From Hymenolepis diminuta (Eukaryota > Platyhelminthes > Cestoda > Cyclophyllidea > Hymenolepididae): 64,000 bases of DNA. A program made the translations under genes and the position numbers. Location of the stretch: NCBI GenBank assembly GCA_900708905.1, contig CAADRB010000030.1, forward strand, positions 490,707 to 554,706, read 5' to 3'. Below, one piece after another: positions 23,951-37,833 of this stretch (position 1 is the stretch's first letter; every line of letters starts with the position of its first letter). The notes under the pieces were generated by a model. It did not search any database, was not told where the DNA came from, and saw nothing but the letters and a program-made list of their open reading frames with translations.

Positions 23951-26900
23951 TATTATCCAGGCCGTAATCAAACATAATCCGAAATTTTACTTAAGTCTTG
24001 GTTATCTGAATGAGAAATTGTGGTCAATTTCTCTGTTGCTTTGTTTATAGTAAAAGTGCTAAAAATTGTCCTTGCTACAGAAATATCTTATCAATACCGA
24101 TAAGAATATGGTAAGGATATGAATATAAGACAATGGGAAGGCTGTGTATCTATTTCTATAAAAAAGAACTTCCTAATGTATTTTTGAAACTGAAACATTC
24201 AAATTTCAATAATTTCAACATTACATTTACAGACTAATTTCATATAAGAAGTTTTAAAGTTAAGGAGAATTTTAATAATTAGCGAAAGTAGGTTAATATG
24301 TATCAACAGTGTAATTACCCGGCGTCGACCCCTAGCAAATAGATTTTTGTTGTAATAATAACTGTTTATAATATGTTCCATTTCTTATGATTTAATCGAA
24401 TACGGACTAAACTTACATCAGGAAAACAGCTATATAGTTTAATACAAAAAACCATGAATTAAACAATGAGAAGATTGCTATCACAGAAATCTACCCTACT
24501 CGATGTGAATTTGTTAGCCACTGAAATAGCATCACCTTCAGGCAGTTAATTGAAATCTGTTGTGGTAATGAATAACTCAGACTCATAAATCGTAAGTGGC
24601 CATTAAAATATATTGGAAATTTCTTAAAATTATTTCTGCAGCGAAAAAAGTACAACAGAGCAGCTTTAATAGTTGGCACTCAGCTAAGTGTGTTTGAATA
24701 TTTATAAGAGTAATCAAGTGTTCATTTTTATGGTACGATTTTTAGGATAAAAATTCTAATTACTATAAACACAGAGTTATAATATTTTCCACCTCTAAAC
24801 GCCTTGTATTTACAATAAGTTCTTTAGTTTGGCAATGCAAATGGCATATGGGTGTCCTATACAAAAATGAAAGATTAGGATCTGAGATTCCCAAACACCA
24901 CTGCTTGCTGCCTTCGACGGACAGATATCGTAGCAAGGTGTTTGCTTCCCCTCATTCTTGTACTCCTTTATGTTTCTTGATCCACAATTTTATCATTTTT
25001 TACTATGATAGACCTTTCTTAACTTCAATAAAAATCTTGTCTTGCCTTTCATTTGATTCACAATAGAAAATATTCAGATTTCACTTTCGACAACATCAAG
25101 TGTTTTGACTGAAACTTGCGGACCTTAATATATTGCGTCTGGAGCAGGGGCAATTTTTTGATTAGCTAATTTACGATATTAGCAGTCTATGATTTCAGCT
25201 GCAGTCTTCTGAATTCCTTATTTCTTCTAATTATTCTATGTCCTTTTATCGTCGATTTATCTATCATGTCTTCAACTTTATTTTTTCTCTTCATTACTAA
25301 GTTGTAAGCATTGTCTAGTCTCTGGATGCAACCGACGCGAACGCTGAATTCTGCTTTTGCAACACACTAGCTTTGTCTCTGGACCCTCCCTTAATTCAAT
25401 GCTAATTAAATTTGATTTAGTTTATCTTCATGCCTTCGTTTGCTTATCTTTACTCAAAATAAAAATATGTCAGTTCATTTATAAAAATAGTATAAATTAT
25501 AAAATTCGGACAAGCGGACATACAGCTGTAACTGTAAGAGTACAATTTTTGGGAACCATAAGAAAATTTTTCCTCCAGTCATAAGGCCACTTAAAGAGAA
25601 TTGGATTGAATTATTGAAGAACACGCTGTGATATGTGGCGTTTCAGCTACCCTTGACTTTTATAAGACATAAAGCGGCAAGATTCTTGTGCTGCGGAATG
25701 TCTAATTTCGGGATGATTTAATGATGGTGGAATGCATTTTAATCCTAATAAGCAGGGTACACAATTAATTTCTAGATTCGACCTCAGTAAGAACTGAAGT
25801 TACTTACGGATTCCTTAAAAGCAGGCATCCGGCCTCATTCCTCATAATAATAATTCTACTTATTTAGTTATCATATCGAGAATACCAATTTGGCAGTAGA
25901 ATGCATAGCTTTGAAGAAAGAGCTCCACATTTTGACATTCTATTCTGAAAATTATACTCATGGAAATATTCTTTCTTCATTTCTTTGAGCAGCCCTGAAT
26001 TTCGAATGATATATGAAAGTACACATCCGATAGCACAAAAATTAGGAGTGTTTTTATGTCCAACTTCTTCTTCATACGTTTGTTGTGTCCGACAGAAAAA
26101 TATTAAGTTAACAGGACTCACAAGAGTTCGAGTAGTCGATACGACCATCTCGAAAAACTCTGCAAACTCACTTTTCTCTTAATCATTAGGCATTTTGCTT
26201 CACCTTTGTAATATGCTCTGCAGAAGTGCATGTCCTAATAAAACTTCCCTTCCATTAACACTTGCGCCGTAAGCCATGCTAAATTAAAGGCGTGTTTTCA
26301 CCACTTTCTAGATTCCTACTTACACTTAATTGGTTAAGTTTGGGTCGTAATTCTATGTTAAGTTGATCTTTTCATAAAAAAGCAAATTGGAAACCATAAG
26401 CAGGTTATTTTCATCTGCAGTGAAGAATTTCATTCATATTTGGGTTTCCTCTATGCCATTAGAACTGTTGTATTACAATTCTTTCCTTTAAATCCTATTT
26501 TTATCAACTAAGTAAATCCAAACCGAATCCTAAGGAGAAATTTCCCTCTTCCCATTAACCAATTACAAGAAAAGCCCTCGTATTTTGCTACAGTGTTTTG
26601 GTATAAATAGGACCATTTACAAGCTTGGAAAGTAGGCAATTATGGGTCATTTAATTCTTGCGAAGACTCCATGATCTCCTTCGACGGAATGTATCAAATT
26701 GCCGACATAACAAATAAAGGATTCTACTTAAATCTTATCAGTAAACTAAATATGCATCATTTGGATTAGTCCACAAAGCGTATTCTTTCTTCACTCTATC
26801 GAAACCACTTTTCCTTCGGTGATGATTTTTTAATAATGAGGGAAAATGGGTAAAACCTTAAACCCCTTAAAAGAAATATCTCTGTCTTAAATCCTCAGTA

Positions 26901-27660
26901 GTGATCAAGCGCGAAACTAATACCTGGGCAATTTCAAAATGTTCTGCCGTCCAGCAATAACTTGCATGAACCAAACTTGGTTATCAAAGTAAAAATTTCA
27001 ATGACTGAAGTTCACCTTGAGGGAACTCTAGTGAGCTCTACTATGTCAAAATCTTGTAAGCTCTTACAATTCCAGTGTTTTCTTGGATATTAAAACCTAC
27101 AATTTATTAGTTGTAATTCTCGGCTTTTGCCAACTAGTAGCGCTTTTTTGATTCCTTTTACGGGAGTGGCATCACTACCCGATCTTTCCAAATTGGTAAA
27201 TTCAGATGTATACCTTTATTTTACTATGTAAAATGGCTTGTAAAATGCAGGATTACTTAAATTTTTTGACAAGCGCAAACCTTCGCTCTTGGGAATCAAT
27301 GTCTGTAATTCCTGTACAAGCGACTCCATATCTGATAATTGACTGAGCAGAACACTCCAGAATTTTAGTCCTGGAGGCCTCGTAGATAATGCGGAGCAAT
27401 CGCAACATGGGTTATGCGGAAATCATTAAATTCAGGAACAAGATTCCCAAATTTCACAATTCGCTTCATTTTCTTTGGTAAATGTGGTAAATATATATAT
27501 ATATATATGATTGAAAATTTGAGAAAGTGATAAATACAAGTTGCAAACTTTAGACCATACAATTTAAAAAATATGTATATTTGTATAAATGTCGATTTCA
27601 TACATTAAATAAATCACAAGTTAGTTAACGATTCAAAATATCGGTTACACAAGTGAGAAA
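23951..27660. other. 3.7 kb without a recognised gene
   Basis: AT-rich DNA between the solo LTR and the duplicated 3' flank of receptor copy B. I looked here for the missing upstream exons of copy A on the minus strand and recognised none. An (AT)n run lies at about 27490-27508. Confidence 0.4.
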
Positions 27661-27961
27661 AATTTGTCGCTTAAATTAAAGGCGTTTTCAGGATACGGTA
27701 TACACTAAAAGAAATTCTTAAGTCGAGCCCGTGTTTCCATTCTCAGTATCCGACCGGCGATAGGCTAAATTGGAATATAAAGTCGATTAACATTCACTTA
27801 TTTTTCAGAACAGCCCACGGGCACACAATCAATGCGTAAATTCAACTGTAAAAAAATACACTCAAAAATTTCTGCTTGTCTAAAACTCGGGTTACACTTT
27901 CACCTTGTCTACTAAAGGAAAGACGCCCACATGGGTTTTGAGCATGGAGAACGAGGGACAG

Positions 27962-28073
27962 TTAAAGAGATAGAGTATCTGAATAGTTCATGCACTGTGG
28001 GTCATCAGTCGTTTCCATCTTGAAAACGACCAATTTATGAACCCCTAAATTATTCATTTCACTAGGATTCGTA
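27962..28073 (-). CDS. Possible last exon of receptor copy B
   Basis: After a TTTCAG acceptor the frame reads NPSEMNNLGVHKLVVFK and continues to TAA at 27964-27962. Copy A has the same segment at 17477-17280 (NRSPSEINNLGIHKLVVFK), with changes that keep the frame in its first part, suggesting past coding. It starts with a one-base partial codon, but the M4 exon ends in phase 0, so the join is not resolved. The gene might instead end by reading through the M4 donor (VISTSI, then stop). Confidence 0.4.
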
Positions 28074-28188
28074 CTGAAATCCCTGAATTAAATTTTAACC
28101 TCCCAAGCTCATATAGAATTAAGAGAGACAACTGTTACAGTGAATCAACGTGACTTCACTAATGCTTTTAAATAGAAGTGGAAATTAC

Positions 28189-31100
28189 CCTCATTTTTCG
28201 AGCGAATACGCATTCCACTATGGAGAGGATTATGGCGACCACGATTCCGATCAACATGAGAATGAAGATCCCACCAACCTCGGAGAGAGTGATCGCATAC
28301 CGGTGTCCACTCCCGTTGGCTCCTTTTTTAACTGGAATCTTGCAGGTACTGGAACTTTGTTGTCCGGTGTATCTAGACAATATACGTAACTATAATTATT
28401 AAACTTGTTGTTGTAACATCCCCAACCTTAACTCCGTCTCATGTTGATTAGCATGTTTTTAGTTAACCTCGATTCCAATGCGTATTATCTTTTCGTTTCT
28501 GGACTTGCTTTATTTCTAACCCAATCTTTCTGCTTTATCCAACCTTCTCTGAATGACTAATCATCCGATTTGATGCGTTTGTGAAAACTTTAAGCAGTCC
28601 TCCTAAATGCTCATATTTTTTTCACGACATGATGTTTTAGAGTTAAAATTAATTTCCTTTAGTACACGCGCTATCGTACCGACTTTTCGAGTCCGGTTAC
28701 TACTTGTTAGTTCTACCGCTTACCTGGAGTGGCCTACTTTAAAGTTATGAGGTCAACTCTATGGTCGTGAAGGTCTCTATAAAATTTCATCTTTTGAAAT
28801 AACTTCTGGCTTTTTCTGAGAGTCTTAATTCATCAAAGCACAAATTACAAAAGAATCAAAATTGAGAGGTTTCCACGTTTTCTCCAATTCAACACCTGCG
28901 GCTTATGCTCTCGATATAAATGGGCAGAATTCACAAAAGCTGAGTCATGTAATAAACCCTATTTAATGCACAATTGTTGCTTAATTCAGATATACCATAT
29001 TCATGGAGAATCGAAATTTTTCGTACCTGATTCATTCCCACACTCTTAAATTAAAGCAATTTTATTGAGGGTTTTCAATAAATTTGACGATATTAATATT
29101 TAGCTTCAAAAGAAAATTTCAACTGACAAAGTTTGGTAATGAGGATTTGTCAAAATGTAGTCCAACTATAAACATTGTACCCAAAATAAAAATTCTAAAA
29201 TAATACTAAGTAGATCCCCATCTTTCCCCTTTCATAAATATCGCCCGTTTAAGTGCGAACATCTAAAAATGAATCATAGCACTTTTCGCACTCAAAATAC
29301 TAACGAAAGAATAGAACTTACGAATCGGCAATCTCCTTGATATTTCCATCATTAATAAGCGCAGTAAGTCTACGGTTTAGATATTCCGTATAGACCGTAT
29401 TTAGTTTGAGAATAATAGCGTATTGATGCGAAGAGTATTCCCCAGTTAAAGCAAGGCAGTACTTGTTTGCAAAGTACTCTAGCGTGAAGCTGTCGCTGAT
29501 AAGACGATATTTACCATCCCGTACTTGTTGAACTCTCTCCTCTATTGTGATGTTTCTCTCGTTTGTCTGAGGATGGAGTTTATCGCTCAGGTAGTTGATT
29601 TTCTGTATTTCGAGCTTGTGAGACCGACGCATTTGTGTCGCGGCCAAGGAAGAGGGTAAAGCTCCAAATGGTATCGATGGATCAACTAGCAGTGCCTAAA
29701 ATAATACAAATAAAGCGCATAATTTGTAATAAACTCAAAGTAAGTCTTTGAATGAAGAACTTCCAAACTGCTGTAATGCAAGAAAGTATAGTTTTTCCCG
29801 CTATAATCTATCTACCAACTAGATATTACCACGCTACAGTTGATTCAGATCTGGAAGGAGAGATAAATCTGAATTGTGGTTATCCCAAAGCACCTTATTA
29901 CTCTTAACGAGACTATTTATAGGAATAAGACAATTAATGATTATACCGACTGTATGACTAACTGCCTAGATTTCGACCCAGCATGCACCTGCATACCGAT
30001 TAGGCTGAGACCACCCCGAATGTGAATTGCTCACCTCACAAAAGCGCACACACTATGATTTTGTTTTGTCGGCTTCTACCATACAACTCTATATAGCGTG
30101 GTATGCTATAAAAATTATTTGATTAGGAAAACCTTATTGATAAAAAATATGAAAAGATGTAAAGTTTATCAGAGTATGAACAAGGGAAAGATGAATCAAG
30201 AAGCATCAAATGGTACAAAGGTGAGAGCGAGCGGACATCTTGCCACTATGGCCACTAACCTTTCCTCATTATGGGACAAGAAGATAGGTATATCTCAGCA
30301 TGCTAGCTTCCATGCTCTGTGTCTATAATAGTCTGCGTGCTGGCGTGTGCTTTTAACTACTTCTTAACAATTTACAATTTGTAACCAGTAGCGATAATAA
30401 CGTATGATCTCGATAGACAATCAAAAAGAAGTCAGTATTTTGTACTCAAATACGCTGTACAAACTTCCACATGACGTCAATTAAAAGAGAACATTGAGGT
30501 AGTATCAGAATTGATACTCTTGTTATACTCTGCACCTCCTTTGCATCAGTAGCTAGGTAAAGGCAAAGTCATTTTTATTATAAATTTAACTAAAAAGTAC
30601 TAAACGGTTTGAGTTAAATAATAATAAGGTATGGAAAGTAGATGTACGCATGTGGGAATCATAATAATAATTATTATTGTTGTAGTATGACTAGTATTGC
30701 AGTAAGCGAGATCTAACTAGATCTATTTTAAGGCACGTCATATAGATAAGGTAAGTAAATATTAAAAGGTATGAAATAAGCACCAAAGTCCTTAAAGGTT
30801 ACAGATGATGACAGTAGGCGGCTTTTTTGCCTCATGATCGTAGATCTCAACCAAGAGCAACAGCTCTTGATGACCGTATGGCTCCCAGTTCGACTTTCCA
30901 TTGGTCAATTCTGCGTGCAGTCGTGTGCTTTTATCTGATTGGCCATGTTCTGGGCCAATTTCACACATGCTCTGCAAGTAGAGGAACGGTAAGTAGGTAA
31001 AAGAACTACGCGTATGTGGATATAAATTCGCACTCAAAATTCTAATTCCGTTAATGTCATTATCCATTCAGTCGAGCAACAGTTGTCGACACCATGACAT

Positions 31101-34100
31101 TTTATTTTAAAGGGGAAGAATTTGTCGAAATGGTGAAAATAATGTCGAAGGACACCCAAAATGCAAGACGCTTGATAATTTTTTTTACTATGACAACGAA
31201 TGGAATAAATTAATACAGGGAAGTGCATGATATTTCAAAGGCTGTGTTAAAAAAACGAATCATAGCTTAGCAATAACAGTTAAATACATCCATCATATCT
31301 AGACTGATCTTATATTTTCAATTAAACATAGATTGACGTTCATTTCCTGTAATGTTTCCGATTTGTTCAGTTATTGCTGTTATAGGTGTAATAGTAGGAG
31401 TCCATATTTAACTGTGCTTAAACTAAAAAAGTGTAAATGAAATCTCACCGTAAAACCAGTTGCTTCGTTTTGAATACCGCTATGCATGATTATAGCGGCG
31501 TAATTGGCGATGTAAATAACGATGAAGAAGAGAACAAACAGCCACCAGACACAGAGCATAAAACGACTAGACCACTGATTTGGTGGCGAGACGGTGAGAC
31601 CTTGGAATAGACAACCAAAGGCGACGAAGATCGATTCGAAGAAACCATAATCAACTTGATTGGGTGAGAAATAATTCAGAGTGGCGAGAACCAGAGCGAC
31701 CACAATAGAGCAGAAGACGATCATAACCCAAGAGCCAGCAGAGAGGGGTTTAAAGAAGAGCCAGAGGTAAGTCTTCTCCTGAGTTATCTCTGGTTTCTCC
31801 AGAATTGCAAAGGAAAAGTAGAGGAAATTGCTTATAAAGTCAAAATAATCCCGCAGATGAGGTAATACGGCAAACTCTCCCACAGCCATATCTGCAAGCT
31901 AAATATAGGAAAGAAAATCCACAGTTGTTTACTTGACATTCAACCATATTTAGTGTTTTAAATAGTATGATTTCTAATCAACATTTGCTATTTTTTACCA
32001 ATCAACAGCTGCCAAACTGGAATGACAGAGCTTTTTGTGTCCTATTTTCAAGGTGGCAATCGAGTGCCGAAAGTTTAATAATTTGAGCAGTCTTTGTTTC
32101 TCCCCGCTTTCTGATCCATGGGGTGCATGCATGACGGAATATCCTCTTCATATATAAATAACTTTTTTCATCTGTACAGATTCGACGAGTACGACATTCT
32201 GATATCTAGATACGCTTCTTACAACCAAGTTTATTAAGTCGACTAAGAAATTTGTGATACTTATTATATTATCTAATATCGAAAAAAATACCATGAAATA
32301 AATTGCTATTTCATTTTATGGATTCCACGCGTTAAATCTGACCTATACAAAACTCACCCCGTTATTTACGCTCAACAAAGAATCATTTGACATGCTAGCT
32401 GGATAGCAGGTGCATTCGTATTGAACTCCAATAGGATCGAGGATTGCTTTTACAACGTCGATCGTCATTCCGGTAAGAGTTGAAATATCACAAGATGTTG
32501 GTTTTACGATCTGTTTGCTATCGTTACTGAACATCGCAAATGGAGGAGCCTAAAATCGTAAAGAAGAGAACTGAATTGTGTATACAACATTTAGCACTGT
32601 TGTTAATACTATTTGCATGTTAAGAAAACGTGATCCAAATGTTGGTATAAACCATTAATCCGAATGAATGGGTTCTGTGCTTCCCTTAAAAGACTGAATC
32701 GCACCAATTTGAATCGACATACAAATACCTTTTTGTCTATATGAAGATTTTGGTGTGATCTTATTCATTAAGCCTACTAATAATTGGTGAAGAGATATGA
32801 TGTGCTTAACAGCTGAAGGTCGTGATAACAAAAAATTCAGGTTTTTTATAACTGACTAAGCAATTCCAGTCGTCTGTTCCTACAACTTGTTAATATCTAG
32901 AGCAAATTATAAGTTTAACTTCATCTACACCAGAGACAGGTTTGGTGGGCCTTCTTCCTATATTATGCACAGTCTTTATATTAAAAGAGAGCACGTACCA
33001 ACACTACGGCAATTCGCATTTTACGCGACCTCAGAATAGCCTCAATTGTTTCATTTGCGAACGAAAAAATTTCGTCATAATTTCCTACCACATCATATTT
33101 ATCCCCCGTAATTGTCACCGATCCAACCTAAAATGTTAAAAAACCAACAGGATATGATAATTGACGTGAATATACCTATTTTGTTCTTCATGGCTTACAA
33201 CATTGGGTTTGTTCATCAATCCTCTCGCTACTGTCATAGTAACGGTTGTTCTTGGTGTATTTATATTTGTAAAATCGAAATCGCCAGTTAGACCTTCGTA
33301 ATTTGCTTCCTAAAAAGTGAAGTATTTGGGGAATAAATCACATAGAAAACTTGGACCTACTGATAAACTGTCATTACAAGCAATCTCCATATAAGCCCTG
33401 GCTGCGTATGCCGTGTCGAAGGCAAGCTTATCTTCCACAGTATTTGCTATATCTAGTGGCGTTGCATTGGGACGTCCAACGTATAAAACAGAGACGTTAG
33501 CATTGTTTACCTCTTGACCATTTGGAGGTTGTGGAATGCCACCGTCCTAACCATAAACGTAGAAAAAACATCCACATGGATATTAAATGGATTTGGAATA
33601 AATGGTATCCTAATGGTTTCTTCCAAGGAAAAACCCCATATTCGATTTATGAATTATGTTCATAATTTTAATTTCCGCTATTTTAACAGATTGAGATGCG
33701 AAATCACCACAATTTTAATATATGTTATTTTCAATCATTGATACGCCTCGAAATAAATAAACTTTTCCTTTTTTCTAATTAATTTAAAACAGTACCGCTA
33801 ACAGGTTGGTCACTGAAAATTTACAGATCGATAGTACAAAGTAAGCCAACAGGTACGCAGCTACTGAGGAATTGTAAGCAGGCTAAGCTACCAACCTCAC
33901 CAGCCAAAACGAAAGCACTTACCGAGACGCGAGACAACATGGTCGCAGCATGAATCAGTGGGATATACCCAACTACCCAACTTCAGGTTTTAAGCTGCGA
34001 GGAGATGGAAGTGGTCAATATGATAGGATAATCGCCTCATCTCAGTTTCTACCCCTCGACGCTCCTTGGTTAATATTATTATCTTTCCTGCTCTTGTAGA

Positions 34101-37100
34101 TCTTCATGTCACTTCATTCTGTAACGTCTTATCTATAGGATGTTCTTTACTTTTTACTTATTAAACCACGTTTTCTACAAAACCATACAACTTCGACTAT
34201 CCCAAGAAGATTTAATCTTATTAAAACTTCCATCAACTTAAACATCAGATAACTTCGACCATGCGCCAACTATAAATATGTTTATTACCGGTTACTTGCC
34301 ACTTCATCTCCAGTTTTAACCACGGATTTTAGTTAGTCGTTGAATACTACTAATTTCATTGTAGATGGCATGAATTCATAATTGCTATGTTCTAATGCAC
34401 ACTCAATGTACACAGCCATGTTATTGTTTCCCATTATTTATATATGACAATGTGCGACTGGTGTAATGCTGGAGAGTATGATTCCATTTTTACTTCAATC
34501 AAATGATTATTTATTATATATATTATTTTATTAGTATAAGATATACTTTATTGAAATATGGTTAAATTTTCTCAAAGTAATATATTTAAACATACCACGG
34601 AAGCTATTACCCAGCGCCGATTCCACGTGAATAGATTCTTATTGTAAGCCTACAACGAAAAAATTACTAAAGTCTCTAAGTTTTATAACTTTTGATAAGC
34701 AAATAGTTCTTACGTTTTTAATAACAATATTAATATTTTCGGATGGCAGTAACAAGATAACATTATCAGCATTGGCTTCATTTATTTTAGTTGTCAAAAC
34801 TTCAGTGTCGTCTGCATTTTGATACCAAAACATTGACATCTTCGTTGTTATCTTCTCAGCCGTAAGTATGAAAGGTAGTACTGAAATTGTCACAAGTAAT
34901 TTTTTAGTAGTTTGCATTATGTATAGTGCTTAAAATTACAATTTTCACTTTAACTTGCCAAATAAAACAAAGTTTAGTGACAACCACTTTGGAATATGTT
35001 AAAGGAATGAATGACATTGAAAATTAAAAAAGATATAAGGAGATTATGAAAAATATTACTTGAAATAGAGATTTAAAATACCATTTCACGTACACGTAAA
35101 AGGATCTCGTATGTCCGCTAAAAAATGAAAAAAAGCATCAATTTAATTTATCATATTACTGAAATATTTCATAAAGCCACCAACAGCATGTTCAGTTTCA
35201 AGACTGTAATCTGAATCCAACAACATTCAAGCTAATTATAATACCTTAATTTCTAAGAAAAATGCTATTGACTCTTCCCTCCCTGAAACCCTATTATCGG
35301 GTAAATTTCTCGTTCTCTCATAGATGAATTCCTGCCTGTATTTGTGGGAAACAATTTCATTTCACTGCTATCAATAATATCCTATCCGAGATTGCATTTA
35401 GCGATTAGAAAATTACCTTTCTTATGGGCCCACCTGCCGCCCTAATCACTTACGAGGACGCAATATGAGACTTTTAATCCCAAGCGCGTAGACCTCGTAT
35501 CTATTCTGAACACTTTAATTCATTATCCACCTCCATGTAATCACAAATATTATTGTCTATATAAACTATACACACTCTGTACAGAGAACAGCTAATAAAC
35601 TCATCAGATATCCTCTAATTTGTTCTCACAGCTCTTCGATTTAGAAGTTGCCAGAGCGACAAGGCGATCTCAAAAACATATCGTATATCTGATTTGTTAT
35701 ACTTTAAATTTAACGCTAAATTTTAACATTATTTGATTGCCTTCGAGATGTTATGAGTATGCAAATGATTTGAATAATTTTATGTGTAATTTAATATTCC
35801 GTAATATTTTAGGTTTAAATATCTTCGTTAATTAAGGTAACATGAGGTTGATTTTATAAGTTCGCTTATAAATATAACTCACTTTTATACTTCGACATGG
35901 CAATAATTGTCTTCTCAGTCGGGGGAGACTGAGAGCTGCGCATTTTCTCCATCAAATCAATACAGGCCCGAAGGAGTTGGGCGGGATCAAGATCCAAGGT
36001 AGACACATAAATATCTTTCATCTCTTTTTTACATGTGAATGAAGGGAGATCCATCCGGCTAGTAAAATAACCTTTTGCTCCAAAAATTCCGACAGCACCA
36101 GTAGCTGTGATCAATTAATACAGATTTATTAAGTATTTCATGTATGAATGTTTGTCTAAAAGGATGTTATTTTTACTCTATTTAATAGATGATATTCTTC
36201 AGAATCTCCGATGGGCATATTACGCAATATTGAATTAGATCAGATTCCAACAATGGATTACTTTACTAATGCAACTATTCTATTTTATGTCTGTGCAATC
36301 TTTTCATCAGGAAAAAAACGGCAGTCAGAATAAATCTATTCAATTTTCTCGATTTCTGATAATTCTGACTTCAATAATTGGGTCTTTTTTACGTTTTTCT
36401 AGTGGGAATATTCATCTAAATAATAGTACTATTTAAAACCAATAAAGTGACTTACGCGTTGCTTTTGGATCAAGAGTTTTAAAATTTAGGCCAGGGAATG
36501 GGTATATTTTGTCAAACACCTTTTGGACCACCGCAGGATTTACATTTTCATTAAAAGTCAGATCTAAAATTGTGGAAAAAAAACATAAAACTTAATATGA
36601 ACGTTTAAAATAACAAGAGAGAAAGAATTCAAATACACTGATTAGAAACCTCTTCTGCTTTCAATGATACTTTTGTTATCTCTTGTATTCCTTTGTTCCC
36701 ATACCTGTTCATAGCTGAGACCGAGAATGTTGGCGCTTCTTTTAATGTCAGCCGTTATGCCTCTACTCGAGAAAATATTATTCAGTTGTTTGAACTTATC
36801 TAAAAATTCATTATTCATAACATTTCAGCTCCTATCCCCAATTCCTTACATTACCTTCCTTTTGAAGCAAAATATTCTGCTATTTTATTAATTTGTTTAT
36901 AAATACGCTGCTAAAGACTAATGTAAATCATAAATAGGTTTAATACGGATTGTTGGTCAAATGGATCTCCGGTGTATAATTCTTTATAAAATTAGCTGCC
37001 CTCGTACATTATCTCAAACCGAATTTCACCTTATAGATAATTCAAGTACTTCATTCTGATTTAAATGTGATGAGCGGTTGAAATTTCCTATTATGGAGGA

Positions 37101-37833
37101 TCAATCCACTGATGTTACATATGAAAGGTACAGAGATCCGTATATGCGTGATTGCAAAAGATATTTTCCCGAGATCAAATACATAAATAAATGAATTTTT
37201 ATAAATGTTATGAAGAAAATTCGCTACTCAGAGATCGAAAGTAACAAAACTAATAATTAATGAATGAAAAACTGAACAAATATTACTCATTTGCATTAAA
37301 TAAAACAAGATAGAATGAAAAAATATGATAGAATAAGAATTTTACGGATGATAGATAAAAAATAACGGAGTTGAACGTTCAACTCCTATTCGAAACATCT
37401 GATAAGATCGAAGAATCTATCGCATTTCATGGAAGAAAAAAGAGGAGTAGACGAATAAGTTTCCAAAACAAGGTGTTTTGGAATATATATTTCTTTCCCG
37501 AAAAAAATTTTACAATACATTACATTTAAGAGAAACATTTATATAGACTAGTCCTTATTTCATTTACTTGTAAATACTGAAATTTTTCTAAGTAAAACTT
37601 CTCAAGGGGAAAAATAATGTTTCCCCTAAATTTAAGATAGTAAAGGCCATTTACAAATACATACTCAAAATTCCAATTAAGTAAATCCAATTGGAATATA
37701 ACAACAACTTGTAAACTTTGGCTTATGCTCTATAAACATTATTACTTTCTCAAAATGACTTACATAAAGTATTTTGTTCCTGTCCACCGCAAAAGGTTGT
37801 GCAAATTAATATGATCCATATTGGTCGAATCAT
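28189..37833 (-). CDS. Ionotropic glutamate receptor subunit, copy B (intact)
   Basis: Thirteen minus-strand exons, all in compatible phase, give 799 aa: 37833-37764, 36799-36650, 36563-36456, 36104-35883, 34880-34714, 34649-34596, 33546-33361, 33309-33199, 33127-32999, 32549-32358, 31898-31449, 29695-29322, 28372-28189. Order: signal peptide (1-17, MIRPIWIILICTTFCGG), N-terminal domain to about 356, S1 (KMRIAVVLAPPFAM, about 393-406; Arg in LPHLRDYFDF, the usual carboxylate-binding position), M1 about 516-539, pore loop about 549-566 (FVAFGCLFQGL, Gln at the Q/R site), M3 about 576-601 (IANYAAI in place of the common YTANLAAF), S2 about 614-738, M4 about 770-792 (IFILMLIGIVVAIILSIV). A ligand-gated cation channel at the neuronal or muscle surface is the family role; the ligand is unknown. 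The donor of exon 2 (GTTTCT) is weak, and the 3' end is uncertain. Confidence 0.8.
30150..30265 (+). repeat. Dispersed repeat, copy 2 of the second family
   Basis: Matches about 3995-4115. It lies in the intron of receptor copy B between the pore exon and the S2 exon. A 76-codon open frame over it is not considered a gene. Confidence 0.5.
31480..31801 (-). repeat. 322 bp tract identical to receptor copy A (B side)
   Basis: Partner of 19755-20076, offset exactly 11725 bases, no mismatch. Encodes about residues 496-603 of copy B: the end of S1, M1, pore and M3. Confidence 0.9.

Noticed and set aside
25864..26182. Overlapping open frames on both strands
   Set aside because: Neither resembles a known domain or the missing N-terminal exons of receptor copy A.
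28150..28402. Two plus-strand open frames
   Set aside because: Shadows of the minus-strand M4 exon of receptor copy B.
34639..34917. ATG-started minus-strand frame with a leader-like start (MQTTKKLLVTISVLPFIL), considered as a first exon
   Set aside because: The acceptor TTTCAG at 34884-34881 inside it joins in perfect phase with the exon ending at 35883, so it is better read as an internal exon of receptor B.
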